A stretch of 64,000 bases of DNA from Gloeothece verrucosa PCC 7822. GTDB lineage: Bacteria; Cyanobacteriota; Cyanobacteriia; Cyanobacteriales; Microcystaceae. Below, piece by piece: positions 1 through 10,272 of the stretch. The position numbers were made by a program, and so were the translations under genes. Under the pieces are notes generated by a model. It ran no database searches. It saw nothing but the letters and a program-made list of their open reading frames with translations, and was not told the origin of the DNA. Location of the stretch: the NCBI RefSeq assembly GCF_000147335.1, contig NC_014501.1:3656300-3720299 (forward strand). The letters run 5' to 3'. Numbering within the stretch: the first letter of the stretch is position 1; each line of letters begins with the position of its first letter.

Positions 1-1310
1 TATGGGAAAGTTTAGGCTTAAAAAAAAGTCAATATCCAGAAATAGAAGGAATTATTAACGGAGTCCAGCAAGACTTAGGAGAACCTGTTGCAATTGCTAT
101 TGCTTCTTATCGACAACAACTTGCATGGCAGTTAGAAAAAAAAGTTTTAAAAGAACCCACCCAAAGTAAACCCCCCTTTACAGAAACGTTACACCGCTTA
201 ACAGTAAACCCCCTGACAGGCTTTCCCATTTTGCTGCTCATTCTCTACTATGGAGTCTATAAATTTGTTGGAGAATTCGGTGCCGGAACTTTAGTTGATG
301 CCATTGAGGGGTTTTTTGAAGGCAAAATCAACCCTTTTGTTAATCATCTCGTAGCCGCTATTTTTCCCTGGCAACCTTTACAAGATTTATTTGCCAATGA
401 CTACGGGATTATTACTCTGGGTATTCGCTACGCCACAGCAATTGTTTTGCCGATAGTCTGTACCTTCTTTTTAATGTTTTCCTTTTTAGAAGACAGTGGT
501 TATTTACCCCGATTATCCCTCATGCTTGACCGCTTATTTAAAATTATGGGTCTCTCGGGACGGGCAGTTATTCCCATTGTTTTAGGATTAGGGTGTGATA
601 CGATGGCCACTCTCGTTACACGCACTCTAGAAACCCGAAGAGAGCGCTTAATTGCCACCTTTTTATTATCATTAGCTATTCCCTGCGCGGCTCAATGGGG
701 CGTGATTTTAGGACTGTTGGCACAAAAACCGGCAGCCTTAATATTTTGGGGGGGATTTATTTTTTCTATTTTCTTGTTAGCGGGTTTTTTAGTGGCTCGA
801 ATCTTACCCGGAAAAGAAGCAGGATTTTATATCGAAATTCCTCCGTTACGCTTTCCTAAACTGAAAAATATCATCACTAAAACCTATGTCAGGATGAAAT
901 GGTATTTCTTAGAAATCCTACCGATATTTATCTGGGCTTCGGTTTTAATTTGGTTAGGTCGTCTGACAGGGTTATTTGATTTAATTATTAGCTGGATACA
1001 ACCGGTTAGCCTTGCTTTAGGACTGCCAAAAGAAACAGCCGCTATTTTCTTGTATGGCTTTTTTAGACGAGATTATGGCGCAGCAGGATTATTTGATTTA
1101 CAATCTAATATGGCAATGAATGGTAATCAAATTGTCGTTGCGGCGATTGTTCTTACCCTCTTTTTACCTTGCGTTGCTCAACTGCAAATTATGCTGAAAG
1201 AAAGAGGATGGAAAACCACAACGGCAATTGTTTTATTTATCTTTCCCTTTGCGTTTATAATCGGTTATCTGGTTAATTTGTTCTTAACTGTTACGGGATT
1301 AAGTTTATGA
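1..1310 (+). CDS. feoB: FeoB ferrous iron transporter, C-terminal part (cut by window edge)
   Basis: Inner-membrane Fe(II) permease of the Feo system. The frame is open from base 3 with no start codon, so the N-terminal GTPase domain lies outside the window; about 435 residues are visible. A TTG at 231 is internal, because residues upstream of it (ending TVNPLTGFPILLLI) match the FeoB linker and first core helix. Family landmarks seen are SGYLPRLSLMLDR, GLGCDTMATLVTRTLE and, near the end, GFFRRDYGAAGLFD. There are multiple hydrophobic helices typical of the two Gate domains. The stop codon overlaps the feoA start in an ATGA junction, so the two are translationally coupled. Confidence 0.95.
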   Translation, partial: WESLGLKKSQYPEIEGIINGVQQDLGEPVAIAIASYRQQLAWQLEKKVLKEPTQSKPPFTETLHRLTVNPLTGFPILLLILYYGVYKFVGEFGAGTLVDAIEGFFEGKINPFVNHLVAAIFPWQPLQDLFANDYGIITLGIRYATAIVLPIVCTFFLMFSFLEDSGYLPRLSLMLDRLFKIMGLSGRAVIPIVLGLGCDTMATLVTRTLETRRERLIATFLLSLAIPCAAQWGVILGLLAQKPAALIFWGGFIFSIFLLAGFLVARILPGKEAGFYIEIPPLRFPKLKNIITKTYVRMKWYFLEILPIFIWASVLIWLGRLTGLFDLIISWIQPVSLALGLPKETAAIFLYGFFRRDYGAAGLFDLQSNMAMNGNQIVVAAIVLTLFLPCVAQLQIMLKERGWKTTTAIVLFIFPFAFIIGYLVNLFLTVTGLSL

Positions 1311-1540
1311 TGGCATTGTCTAAATTAAAAACTGGAGATAAAGCGGTAGTTGCTCCTTGGCAAACGGCTGATGATGCTCTAATTAGGAAGTTTATGACGA
1401 TGGGAATTATGCCGGGAATTCCTATTACTTTAGAACAACAGTTTCCTTCTTATATTGTTAAGGTGGGTAGAACTCGTGCGGCTTTTGATCGCGAAACGGC
1501 ACAATTAATTTATGTTCAGGAGGTTAAAAGAAGGGGTTAA
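1307..1540 (+). CDS. feoA: FeoA family protein
   Basis: Small cytosolic SH3-like partner of FeoB, required for or stimulating Fe(II) uptake. 77 residues, the usual length. Signature features are the opening LSKLKTGDKAVVAP, the central IRKFMTMGIMPGIPITLEQ (the LxxMGxxPG-type FeoA motif) and the ending IYVQEV. The ATG at 1307 overlaps the feoB stop; a second ATG follows at 1310 and could also serve. Here feoA follows feoB, the reverse of the enterobacterial order. No feoC-like gene is visible. Confidence 0.92.
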   Translation: MMALSKLKTGDKAVVAPWQTADDALIRKFMTMGIMPGIPITLEQQFPSYIVKVGRTRAAFDRETAQLIYVQEVKRRG

Positions 1541-1771
1541 ACAATCTGTTTCTATGGGGGTTTCGCACCAAGACGCAAAGAGTTTGTCTGTTAGGAACTT
1601 ACTCTGAAAATACTTTTATTAAGCAATAGATACCATCCACACCAAAATTACTAGGATTAAATCTATAGGAGGTAGGGGATAATCTGTTAAATCAATTGTG
1701 ACCGTTTTTTCGATTAATTTGTCTATCTAAAATTTTTTTTACTTTTTCTGGAATTAAAGTAGTAGTCTTAG

Positions 1772-1799
1772 TATAATATAAACAGATAGAAATAAAGGA
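1772..1799 (+). promoter_or_regulatory. -10 box and Shine-Dalgarno of the HMA-like gene
   Basis: TATAAT at 1772-1777 is a perfect -10 hexamer. AAAGGA at 1794-1799 sits 10 nt before the GTG at 1810 and decides that start. No good -35 is obvious. This suggests the small gene has its own promoter and does not depend only on feo read-through. Confidence 0.5.
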
Positions 1800-1809
1800 T
1801 ACCTGAAAA

Positions 1810-2079
1810 GTGGAATATGATGTCGTTCATCAAGTTCCTGGGCGGGTTAGATATCGCATCCCTCAACTAGCTCATGATCCAGAATTAGTAGAGAATTTGC
1901 AATTTTTACTAGGGCGTGAAGAGTATGTAACGGAAGTTCGGATTAAACCTTTCGCTAGTTCTCTGGTGGTTAGTTATCAAACAGAATCTTTATCAGCCGA
2001 AAAAGTCCAGACACAGCTAGAGAATTTGTTCAAAATAGCTGATCTAGTTTTTCCCAAAGAGGTACAAAAAAAACCCTAA
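1810..2079 (+). CDS. Small HMA-like domain protein
   Basis: 89-residue soluble protein opening EYDVVHQVPGRVRYRIPQL, then a beta-alpha-beta pattern with FASSLVVSYQTESLSAEKV. This resembles the HMA_2-type ferredoxin-like domains that occur alone or before metal P-type ATPases. The metal-binding CxxC of classical HMA domains is absent (there are no cysteines), so metal binding cannot be assumed. GTG start, supported by AAAGGA 10 nt upstream. It lies 269 nt after feoA on the same strand, so a link to iron/metal handling is an inference from position. Alternative: a ferredoxin-fold regulatory domain of unknown ligand. Confidence 0.6.
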   Translation: MEYDVVHQVPGRVRYRIPQLAHDPELVENLQFLLGREEYVTEVRIKPFASSLVVSYQTESLSAEKVQTQLENLFKIADLVFPKEVQKKP

Positions 2080-2307
2080 AAGCCAAAAATATTGGGAGAA
2101 ACGGCCAATTTTTATAAGTTTAATTGGGGGAAAAACGTTGAAACCTTTTCCCTTTCTCCCTTCTTTGTCTCAACTAATAATTTAGATGCGTAGGAGCTTA
2201 TTCCAAAGCGTGGAGCGGCTCAAGGTTTCATTAGATGTTGCAGTAATATTTTTTCAAGTGATGAAAAAACGCTGCTCAAAAATACTGATAGCATTTCAGA
2301 AGTTTAA

Positions 2308-3567
2308 CTAATGTAATAGCTCTGATTTCACTTTTACAGCAGAAGGCAAAGGCTTTAAGAGGAAAACAGCAATAAACATTCCGATGATGGCCAGTCCTGC
2401 CATAGGATAAAAAGCATAAGTATAACTGCCAAAAAAGTCTCTAATTGAGCCAGCCACCAAACTCCCGAATAACGCCCCTAACCCATAGGCTGTAAAGACA
2501 ATCCCATAGTTTTTAGCATAATTTGGGGCTTGGAAAAATGACAAAGTTGCTGTAGGTGCGATCGCTAACCAACCGCCTAAACACAGCCAAAATATAGAGA
2601 AGCCAAGCAAATAAGAAACGGTATCTCCCGCTTTAGCATAGAGCATTATAATGGAAGCAAATAGCATGAGTCCGAAAGTAGTCATAGCGGCTGCTTTCGG
2701 TTTAATTCGGTCAGTCAACCACCCAAAAAGAATTCGTCCTCCGCCATTAAAAATGGCAAATAAAGAAACACTGATAGCTGCTGTTGTCTCATCAAGTTTA
2801 ATGATTTCTTGGGCGACAGAGCTAGAAATTCCAATGGCTGAGAGTCCGACAAAGCCGCCAATAATATAACACAGCCACAAGCCGTAAAATGTCTGGCTTT
2901 GCAACATTTGTTTAACATTCATGCCTTCAGAAGGCATAACCTTTGCTTGAACCGTTTCCGTTGAGGTTGGTTGCCAATGGGCGGGAGGTTCTCTCAGCAA
3001 AAAAGCAATCCCGACTAACAGCAGGATAAAAGCAATACCCAAAATGTCAAAGGCGGGTTGTATGCCATATTGCTTGATGAGAGATTTAGTTAAAGGGGCA
3101 GTAATTAAAGGAGATAAACCAAAACCAAGCACTGTCAGCCCGATCGCAAATCCTTTCTTATCGGGAAACCATCTAGCGGTGACCACCAGAGGCACTCCGT
3201 AAGCAATCCCCACTCCTGCCCCTGCAATGCCTCCATAGGTTAAGATCAGCAGAGGAATGTTGCTCACAAACCCAGAGAGAAGATAGCCAACACCCATCAC
3301 CACTCCGCCAATGGCAAGTACAACGCGAGTTCCCAATTTATCGATAAAAAAGCCTGTAATAGGCATTAAAATGGCAAAAACTGCCAAAAAAATTGTATAA
3401 GGCAATAAGCTTGCTGTTGCTCCTACATGAAGCCAACCTTCCAAAGGTTTTCTAAAGATGCTCCAAGAATAAACCGTACCAAGGCACAGCATGGCTGCCA
3501 TACCCAGAGGAATAATTAGCCACCTCCCTGTGCGAGCCGGCAGCCCAAAAAGTTTTATGGTATCCAT
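2308..3567 (-). CDS. MFS transporter, oxalate/formate antiporter (OFA) type
   Basis: 419-residue inner-membrane carrier with about 12 hydrophobic segments and a central hydrophilic loop near residues 205-220. The N-terminal GTVYSWSIFRKPL and the PITGFFIDKLGTR loop after the second helix are characteristic of the OFA family (OxlT/YhjX-like), which exchanges small organic anions. The longer frame begins at a TTG (3579); I prefer ATG 3567, giving MDTIKLFGLPARTGRW. The real substrate cannot be read from sequence; formate, oxalate, lactate or pyruvate are family options. Monocistronic, with a 361-nt upstream region. Confidence 0.85.
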   Translation of the reverse strand: MDTIKLFGLPARTGRWLIIPLGMAAMLCLGTVYSWSIFRKPLEGWLHVGATASLLPYTIFLAVFAILMPITGFFIDKLGTRVVLAIGGVVMGVGYLLSGFVSNIPLLILTYGGIAGAGVGIAYGVPLVVTARWFPDKKGFAIGLTVLGFGLSPLITAPLTKSLIKQYGIQPAFDILGIAFILLLVGIAFLLREPPAHWQPTSTETVQAKVMPSEGMNVKQMLQSQTFYGLWLCYIIGGFVGLSAIGISSSVAQEIIKLDETTAAISVSLFAIFNGGGRILFGWLTDRIKPKAAAMTTFGLMLFASIIMLYAKAGDTVSYLLGFSIFWLCLGGWLAIAPTATLSFFQAPNYAKNYGIVFTAYGLGALFGSLVAGSIRDFFGSYTYAFYPMAGLAIIGMFIAVFLLKPLPSAVKVKSELLH

Positions 3568-3928
3568 ACTTTTTGTCAAGTTTGCAATGAGTTTTGACTA
3601 TATATTTATCGTAGCTAAATTCAGCCTAAAAGATTAAGTATATTTACTTTTATTAACACAACATTAATGTTTTGTAAGGTATTATTTATACTTTATTAAA
3701 AATATTTTTTATTTATTAGAGTGAGACTATCTGGATTATTGATAATAGATAGCAAAAAAAAAATTTTCAGCTTATTAGAGCAAAAATCAATCCCCGTAGA
3801 GAGCTTAAATAGAGAATCTCTACAGGGCGAAGAGGTTAAAATAATATGGTTTGCTGTTTAAATCAGGGCTAAACTCAAAAGTTTGACTATTTCTAAGTTT
3901 CGTCCTTAAATCATTTTCAACGGCTGAT
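3568..3928. other. Intergenic region with one hairpin
   Basis: No gene seen. Very AT-rich upstream region of the OFA carrier. The only clear structure is the GTAGAGA/TCTCTAC hairpin at 3796-3823, which on the minus strand lies just beyond the end of the TspO gene and could end its transcript. Confidence 0.5.
3792..3827. repeat. GTAGAGA...TCTCTAC hairpin
   Basis: Arms GTAGAGA (3796-3802) and TCTCTAC (3817-3823), flanked by CCCC and AGGG that extend the pairing imperfectly. It belongs to the same hairpin family as those at 22414 and 31177 and lies about 100 nt past the TspO gene stop on the minus strand. Confidence 0.55.
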
Positions 3929-4402
3929 TCATGCCTCATCAGGATTTAATTGAATCATTTGCTCAGTAGCGTAAGTACCAATGGGACTCCAAAGGACATA
4001 AGGTAATAACAAGATTGCTGCCCATTGATCAATAAATGACACGCTTATAGTCAACAAAATTCCTAACAATAATCCTGATGCGCCTAAAACTTTACCAACC
4101 ACTAGACTACGAGAGCGTAACGTTCCGGGAATATAAGCAGTGGTAACGATTTCTAAGAGTAAATAAAGCCCCATTAACAACCAAGTTTTCATACTGCCTG
4201 GATCAGCTTGCCAAACCCGCAGGGCACTAAATGCGCCGCCAGTAAAAATTGCTGTCCAAATAAAAGGAATCGCAGGCTCAAAAAAGAGCCAATTCGGGCG
4301 TTCTAAATGCTTTGCCCAAGGAATATCTCGGGGTCGAATGAGCAAGCCGCCTAGCGCCACTAAAAAGGTAACTCCACCAATGATCATCCAGGGTTTTAAC
4401 AT
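3929..4402 (-). CDS. TspO/MBR family membrane protein
   Basis: 157 residues with five predicted hydrophobic helices and a Trp-rich first loop, as in TspO/MBR (tryptophan-rich sensory) proteins that bind tetrapyrroles and are linked to stress or porphyrin homeostasis. Visible landmarks: ERPNWLFFEPAIPFIWTAIF in helix 1-2 and LLLPYVLWSPIGTYATEQMI in the last helix, equivalent to the family LLPYLxW motif. The first helix starts directly at the N terminus. ATG start. It is oriented toward the OFA carrier, separated by 361 nt, so probably not co-transcribed. Sequence is divergent from classical TspO; alternative is a TspO-like protein of other function. Confidence 0.7.
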   Translation of the reverse strand: MLKPWMIIGGVTFLVALGGLLIRPRDIPWAKHLERPNWLFFEPAIPFIWTAIFTGGAFSALRVWQADPGSMKTWLLMGLYLLLEIVTTAYIPGTLRSRSLVVGKVLGASGLLLGILLTISVSFIDQWAAILLLPYVLWSPIGTYATEQMIQLNPDEA

Positions 4403-6109
<1,707 letters not shown>

Positions 6110-6133
6110 TTAAATTGAATCAAATTTAACTCC

Positions 6134-6158
6134 GGTGGGCACTGCCCACCTTTATTAT
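6134..6158. terminator. Palindromic terminator after ahcY
   Basis: GGTGGGCA-C-TGCCCACC, a perfect 8-bp stem with one unpaired base (6134-6150), followed by TTTATTATT. The identical arms recur at 38497-38513, so this is also a dispersed repeat. Confidence 0.75.
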
Positions 6159-6179
6159 TAAGTAGGGAGTAGCGAGGAA

Positions 6180-6206
6180 AACTAACGACTAATAACTAAT
6201 GACTAA
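6180..6206. repeat. TAATGAC-type heptad repeat containing the ExoD start codon
   Basis: Tandem ACTAACG, ACTAATA, ACTAATG, ACTAAAC heptads. The ATG of the next gene (6199) is the ATG of one heptad unit. Confidence 0.7.
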
Positions 6207-6819
6207 ACTTTCTTTAGAATTGCAGCGCTTTTTTTTTGAAGAAGAAAGAGCTTCAAAAATCCAACTTAGTGATTTACTCTCCCTAGCAGGAGAACGAATT
6301 TTTGGGTTTTTATTAGTAATATTATCTCTTCCTTCGGCTTTGCCGCTTCCTGCGCCGGGTTACTCTACCCCTTTTGGAATTTTAATCTTTTTGTTAGCCA
6401 TTCAACTGATTTTAGGGGCAAAAATGCCTTGGCTGCCAGAAAAGATCATGCAGACATCAGTCAAATTAGAAACTGTACAAAAAGTCATTCAAGCCGCACT
6501 TCCCGCTTTAGAGAGAATTGAACGCTTAAGCCAACCTCGCATAGCCTATATTTGTACGAGTTTGCCAGGTCGAATCATACTGGGCATAGCCATTGCCGTC
6601 ATGGCACTTTCTATGATCATTCCCCTGCCGGGAACCAATACCCTACCCGCGATGGGAATATTCATTACGGCTTTTGGGCTACAAGAAGATGATGGCTTTA
6701 TCAGTCTTATCGGCTTATTATTTTGTTTAATAGCCGGCTTTCTCTCTAGTTCTATTATTTGGGCCACTATTTGGGGGAGTCTAAATTTATTAGATTTCAT
6801 GAAAAGCCAACTTAGTTAA
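6199..6819 (+). CDS. ExoD family exopolysaccharide-synthesis protein
   Basis: 206-residue membrane protein of the ExoD family, named from a rhizobial exopolysaccharide mutant; its biochemical activity is not established. Family features: LLSLAGERIFGFLLVILSLPSALPLPAPGYSTPFGILIFLLAIQL, then GRIILGIAIAVMALSMIIPLPGTNTLPAMGI, with about five hydrophobic segments. The two P-L-P-(A/G)-(P/T) loops are typical. The start codon lies inside a heptad repeat and has no clear ribosome binding site. An alternative in-frame start nearby is not evident, since the N-terminal helix MTKLSLELQRFFFEEE fits the family. Confidence 0.85.
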   Translation: MTKLSLELQRFFFEEERASKIQLSDLLSLAGERIFGFLLVILSLPSALPLPAPGYSTPFGILIFLLAIQLILGAKMPWLPEKIMQTSVKLETVQKVIQAALPALERIERLSQPRIAYICTSLPGRIILGIAIAVMALSMIIPLPGTNTLPAMGIFITAFGLQEDDGFISLIGLLFCLIAGFLSSSIIWATIWGSLNLLDFMKSQLS

Positions 6820-7181
6820 TAAAAGTTATTAATCAAAAATATAAACAAGCTTTTAGTATTTTTCCGCCATTATCTGACTTAAAAACTCTTTTTTTAGCAA
6901 AAAAATCTCAATAATCCACATTAAAGCCACCAAGAGACTTACTGGAATAACCAAGCCACAAACCTCTCTAGGTCTAAAGCCTGAAAATTAAAATTATATT
7001 TTTGAACCTTTATCTGTAATAATACGTCGATCAAGAAAAACCGAAAGACTACTTTTATCTAATTGTAAAGATAGTATTAGATTGTGTTAATTACCATAAA
7101 AGTTATGGGAATTATATTAAAGTAGCCCCTCCCTTTAGGGTAGTCGCTAGAAAGCAATAATACAGGTCTGATCACGGAAAA
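6820..7181. other. Intergenic region
   Basis: 362 nt, AT-rich. A short CCATA/TATGG hairpin near 7093-7107 is the only structure noticed. No ORF or RNA gene recognised; it presumably contains the promoter of the DUF1400 hydrolase. Confidence 0.4.
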
Positions 7182-9002
7182 ATGACAGTAGCTTGGAAGA
7201 CTTTCACTTCTCGTTTAACTTTACTGGGTAGCCTTTGCACAATCCTATGGACATTAGGAACTCTTTTTGCCCCATCGGCTAGAGCCGCCGAGCGCCTTAT
7301 TCTAGAAATAGGACCTCTACAACAGACTATCACGATTGAGGACTTAGAAAAATTTGCCCACACAGCAGAAGTTCCCCCTAAATTAAAACCCTACAGCTTT
7401 TTGTTAACGCCAGAACTCAAAGAAATGCTGGTGAGACGGCTACACGTCGATCCCCTCTTAGCCGAACAATTTTTAGATCAATTATTTCATTCTTCAGACG
7501 GCGAAAAATTACTTGAGCAAATACAGAGCGCTATACCAGAAACCACATTAGCTCAAATTCAACAGTCTTTACAAGAGGCGACTAAACAACCCGATGATTT
7601 AAATATTCTCAGTTTTTTACGAGTATATCCCTCTGATACCGTTAAAATAGACCTAAAAGCGAGCGCAACTATAGCCGCTCAACTGGCGGCGGCTAATTTA
7701 CAGAGCAAAATTCTCAGTCCCATTTTAGCTTCCGAGTTAGCCGTTAAAACTGATACAAAATTACCATTAAGCTTCAATCCCACCAATCCCGGTCCAGAAA
7801 CCGTTTATAAAGAAACCTTTATTTTTCGAGACAAAGCGAGAAAACGTACTATTCCTGCCGACGTTTATTACAGTTTTAATACCCAAGGCCCCTTGGTAGT
7901 TATGTCTCATGGCTTTGCGGCTGATCGTCGTTTTTTGAAATATTTAGCTTATCATCTCGCCTCTTATGGCTTAACGGTTGTTTCCGTTGAACATCCAGGT
8001 AGCAATATACATTCTTTGGTACAGTTCCCCGAAGGAATGAAACTCAATCAAATTTTACCGGCTTCAGAATTTATCGAACGTCCCAAAGATATCAGTTTTG
8101 TACTAGATGAATTAGAAAAAATCAATCAAGAAAATAGCTATTTTCACGACAAATTTAATACAAAGCAAGTCAGTCTTATTGGTCATTCTTTTGGCGGTTA
8201 TACCGTCTTAGCTTTAGCCGGCGCAAAATTAGACCCGAAGCAACTCCGCAGTTTTTGTCAAAGTTTAACGCCTCTGGGACGTTCGCCGGCAGACTGGTTA
8301 CAATGTTCAGGGGCTGAATTACCCTACTCTCAAGTTAGCTTTTTTGACCCCAGAGTCGCCCAAGTTATTGCCTTTAATCCCATTGCGGGTCATTTGTTTG
8401 GTGAAAGCTTATCTGAGGTTAAAGTCCCCACCCTAATTTTAGCTTCTAGTGAAGATGGTATTACCCCGAATCTAGCCCATCAACTGGAACCCTTTAAACA
8501 ACTACAGGGAGAAAAATATTTAATGGTTGCGGTTGGGGCTACTCACATGAGTGTCACTGATATTAGTTACATTACAAGTACGATGGGACAAAGTACCCTT
8601 GTGCGCGAAATTATGGACGAATCCGCTAATCCTGTAAGAGAGGCAGCCAAAGGAGTGAGTTTAGCCTTTATTAAGCAGTTAACCGACCAACGGTCAGAGT
8701 ATAAGTCTTTTTTAACCCCGGTTTATCTTCAGTCCCTCAGTAGTGATCTGATTTCTCTGCGTTTGACGACTCAGTTACCCACCAGTTTAAATTTAACCTT
8801 AGATGTTCTTTCTTTGAGCAATCAAAAGCTTACTGTAGACGATGAATCCGAGTTTAACCTCGATCCGTTTGGGAAAATTCGGGTTTGTTTGGCTAATTTA
8901 GGCTCTCTTTTTTCTCCCCCTCAATATCAAACTGGACAATTAGAGCAAATTTTCGACGGTCTTTTGAAAACTTATGACCGACATTCAGGAAAGTTGAGTT
9001 AA
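7182..9002 (+). CDS. Secreted alpha/beta hydrolase with N-terminal DUF1400
   Basis: 606 residues. The N terminus is a signal peptide (hydrophobic LTLLGSLCTILWTLGTLF, cleavage after ARA-A near residue 36), so the protein should act in the periplasm or outer layers. A DUF1400-type region (about 36-160, ERLILEIGPLQQTITIEDLEKFA) is followed by a lipase/dienelactone-hydrolase-like fold: VVMSHGFAADRR (oxyanion strand), nucleophile elbow GHSFGG (Ser near 338), and a late acid/His region with ILASSEDGITP and GATHMSV. This two-domain layout is typical of cyanobacterial predicted dienelactone hydrolases; the natural substrate is unknown. A hairpin at 9044-9069 ends the gene. Confidence 0.85.
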   Translation: MTVAWKTFTSRLTLLGSLCTILWTLGTLFAPSARAAERLILEIGPLQQTITIEDLEKFAHTAEVPPKLKPYSFLLTPELKEMLVRRLHVDPLLAEQFLDQLFHSSDGEKLLEQIQSAIPETTLAQIQQSLQEATKQPDDLNILSFLRVYPSDTVKIDLKASATIAAQLAAANLQSKILSPILASELAVKTDTKLPLSFNPTNPGPETVYKETFIFRDKARKRTIPADVYYSFNTQGPLVVMSHGFAADRRFLKYLAYHLASYGLTVVSVEHPGSNIHSLVQFPEGMKLNQILPASEFIERPKDISFVLDELEKINQENSYFHDKFNTKQVSLIGHSFGGYTVLALAGAKLDPKQLRSFCQSLTPLGRSPADWLQCSGAELPYSQVSFFDPRVAQVIAFNPIAGHLFGESLSEVKVPTLILASSEDGITPNLAHQLEPFKQLQGEKYLMVAVGATHMSVTDISYITSTMGQSTLVREIMDESANPVREAAKGVSLAFIKQLTDQRSEYKSFLTPVYLQSLSSDLISLRLTTQLPTSLNLTLDVLSLSNQKLTVDDESEFNLDPFGKIRVCLANLGSLFSPPQYQTGQLEQIFDGLLKTYDRHSGKLS

Positions 9003-9039
9003 TCAACAAATTCAATCTTCCTGATTATTTAGCTTAAAA

Positions 9040-9071
9040 TTACACTCAGCCTTCAAACAAAGACTGAGTAA
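9040..9071. terminator. Bidirectional hairpin between convergent genes
   Basis: ACTCAG (9044-9049) pairs with CTGAGT (9064-9069), with TTA/TAA extending past a bulge. No U-tract, so only a moderate terminator candidate. Confidence 0.4.
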
Positions 9072-9083
9072 CTTTGTTCTAGT

Positions 9084-9476
9084 CTAAACTTCAGACCACC
9101 AAACTGAAATACGCTTAGAAGATATTTTGAAATCTTTTGGCTTGGTTGCAAGAATTATTTTCAACCAATACTCGACAATTTTTCGAGGAATATTTCCTTT
9201 AATATTGATAGTATCAATATTGATGATATTTTCTTCGAGCAAGACATACCCTTTAAACTCAATTTCACATTCTTTTCTTAAAGACTGAATTTGCTGAAAC
9301 ACTTCATTATTCAGAGGAGCTAAACTTTTGTCAATTTCTAAATAGCCTTTTTCAAGCAGAATTTCCATTTGCTGTAAGTTTAAGGAAAAAACCTGAAAAT
9401 TGCTTTGTATGTCAAGTTCTTTTAAGCCCAAATTTTGCAAAATCCAATTATTATGTTCAGCGAAATTTAACATCAT
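9084..9476 (-). CDS. Hypothetical protein
   Basis: 130 residues, not recognised. It looks soluble, with a mixed alpha/beta pattern, a helical segment FQQIQSLRKECEIEF, a beta-rich IINIDTINIKGNI and the ending ISVWWSEV. Supported as a real gene by AGAGGT about 10 nt upstream of the two consecutive ATGs at 9471-9476 and by its position at the end of a three-gene minus-strand run. AT-rich, like its upstream neighbour. Function unknown. Confidence 0.55.
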   Translation of the reverse strand: MMLNFAEHNNWILQNLGLKELDIQSNFQVFSLNLQQMEILLEKGYLEIDKSLAPLNNEVFQQIQSLRKECEIEFKGYVLLEENIINIDTINIKGNIPRKIVEYWLKIILATKPKDFKISSKRISVWWSEV

Positions 9477-9731
9477 ATTTTATTACCTCTTTCCTTCTTT
9501 TTTTGCAAATTATAAATTCACAAATCAAATTATTTTTGACTTATTTATTTTGATTTCTGGAAACAAAAAGAGATGCAAGCAGGCTTTCAATATGGCTTTA
9601 ATTGATTAAAAATCATAGTGTTTTTTTCAAAACTAATTTGTCAGGAATTATTAAATAGATTCATCTCAGACAAAGAGAGACTGCTACTTATGCTTAGGTA
9701 TTTTTTGACTAAACATAAGATTGCTGTACTA

Positions 9732-10079
9732 TTAGCTGTTTTTTTTTAAAAGAAACTGTTGCACTTCTTGAGATTTCAGAATTTCTTCAGCCCAACTCTC
9801 TGCGTCTATCAATGTAGGAATCTGCTCAGGATTTATTCTTGCTGCCAAATTAAAATAGACTGGCTCATCATCTAAACAAATTACTACTGAATCTTCTCTT
9901 TTTAAAACTTCAAATTTAAGAAGCTCTAAAAAAGTATATTTAAGGGCTTTAAGTTGACTATTCCCAAAAGTTGGCTCAAATATGACAGAACCGTCTAGCG
10001 TCTGCGCTTGAGCATACCAACAATCAGGATTATTTGCTAAATTTTTGCAAATAATTTGAAAGTTTTTGTATATAAACAT
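9732..10079 (-). CDS. Hypothetical protein
   Basis: Unrecognised soluble protein of about 115 residues if started at ATG 10079 (MFIYKNFQIICKN). The open frame continues upstream to a GTG at 10199 (155 residues), but that extension is low-complexity and basic, without a ribosome binding site, so I prefer the inner ATG; another ATG at 10160 is possible. Visible pattern: beta hairpin QIICKNLANNPDCWYAQAQTLDGSVIF, then an amphipathic helix and an acidic C-terminal helix DAESWAEEILKSQEVQQFLL. It sits between the other unknown gene and the HsdR-like gene on the same strand. Confidence 0.5.
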   Translation of the reverse strand: MFIYKNFQIICKNLANNPDCWYAQAQTLDGSVIFEPTFGNSQLKALKYTFLELLKFEVLKREDSVVICLDDEPVYFNLAARINPEQIPTLIDAESWAEEILKSQEVQQFLLKKNS

Positions 10080-10272
10080 ATTTGGTTCTAACGTAACAGA
10101 GTTACTATTAAGGTGCGTTGGTGTGTATAATTTAATTTTTACAAATATATTTTGTAGCATAAGTGACTTAAATCTCTTTTTTGTAATGATCTTAATCACT
10201 TTAAATTATGTTAAGTGGCTGCAATTAATCAAAGATCAGTAAATTCACGCTGGTGTTTCAGGGAAAATTATA

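Noticed and set aside
231..1310. FeoB starting at the TTG at 231
   Set aside because: The frame is open to the window edge and upstream residues match FeoB, so the true start is outside the window.
9400..9609. 69-codon plus-strand frame overlapping the 5' end of the hypothetical gene at 9084
   Set aside because: Low-complexity, AT-driven, lies antisense to a gene with a good ribosome binding site.
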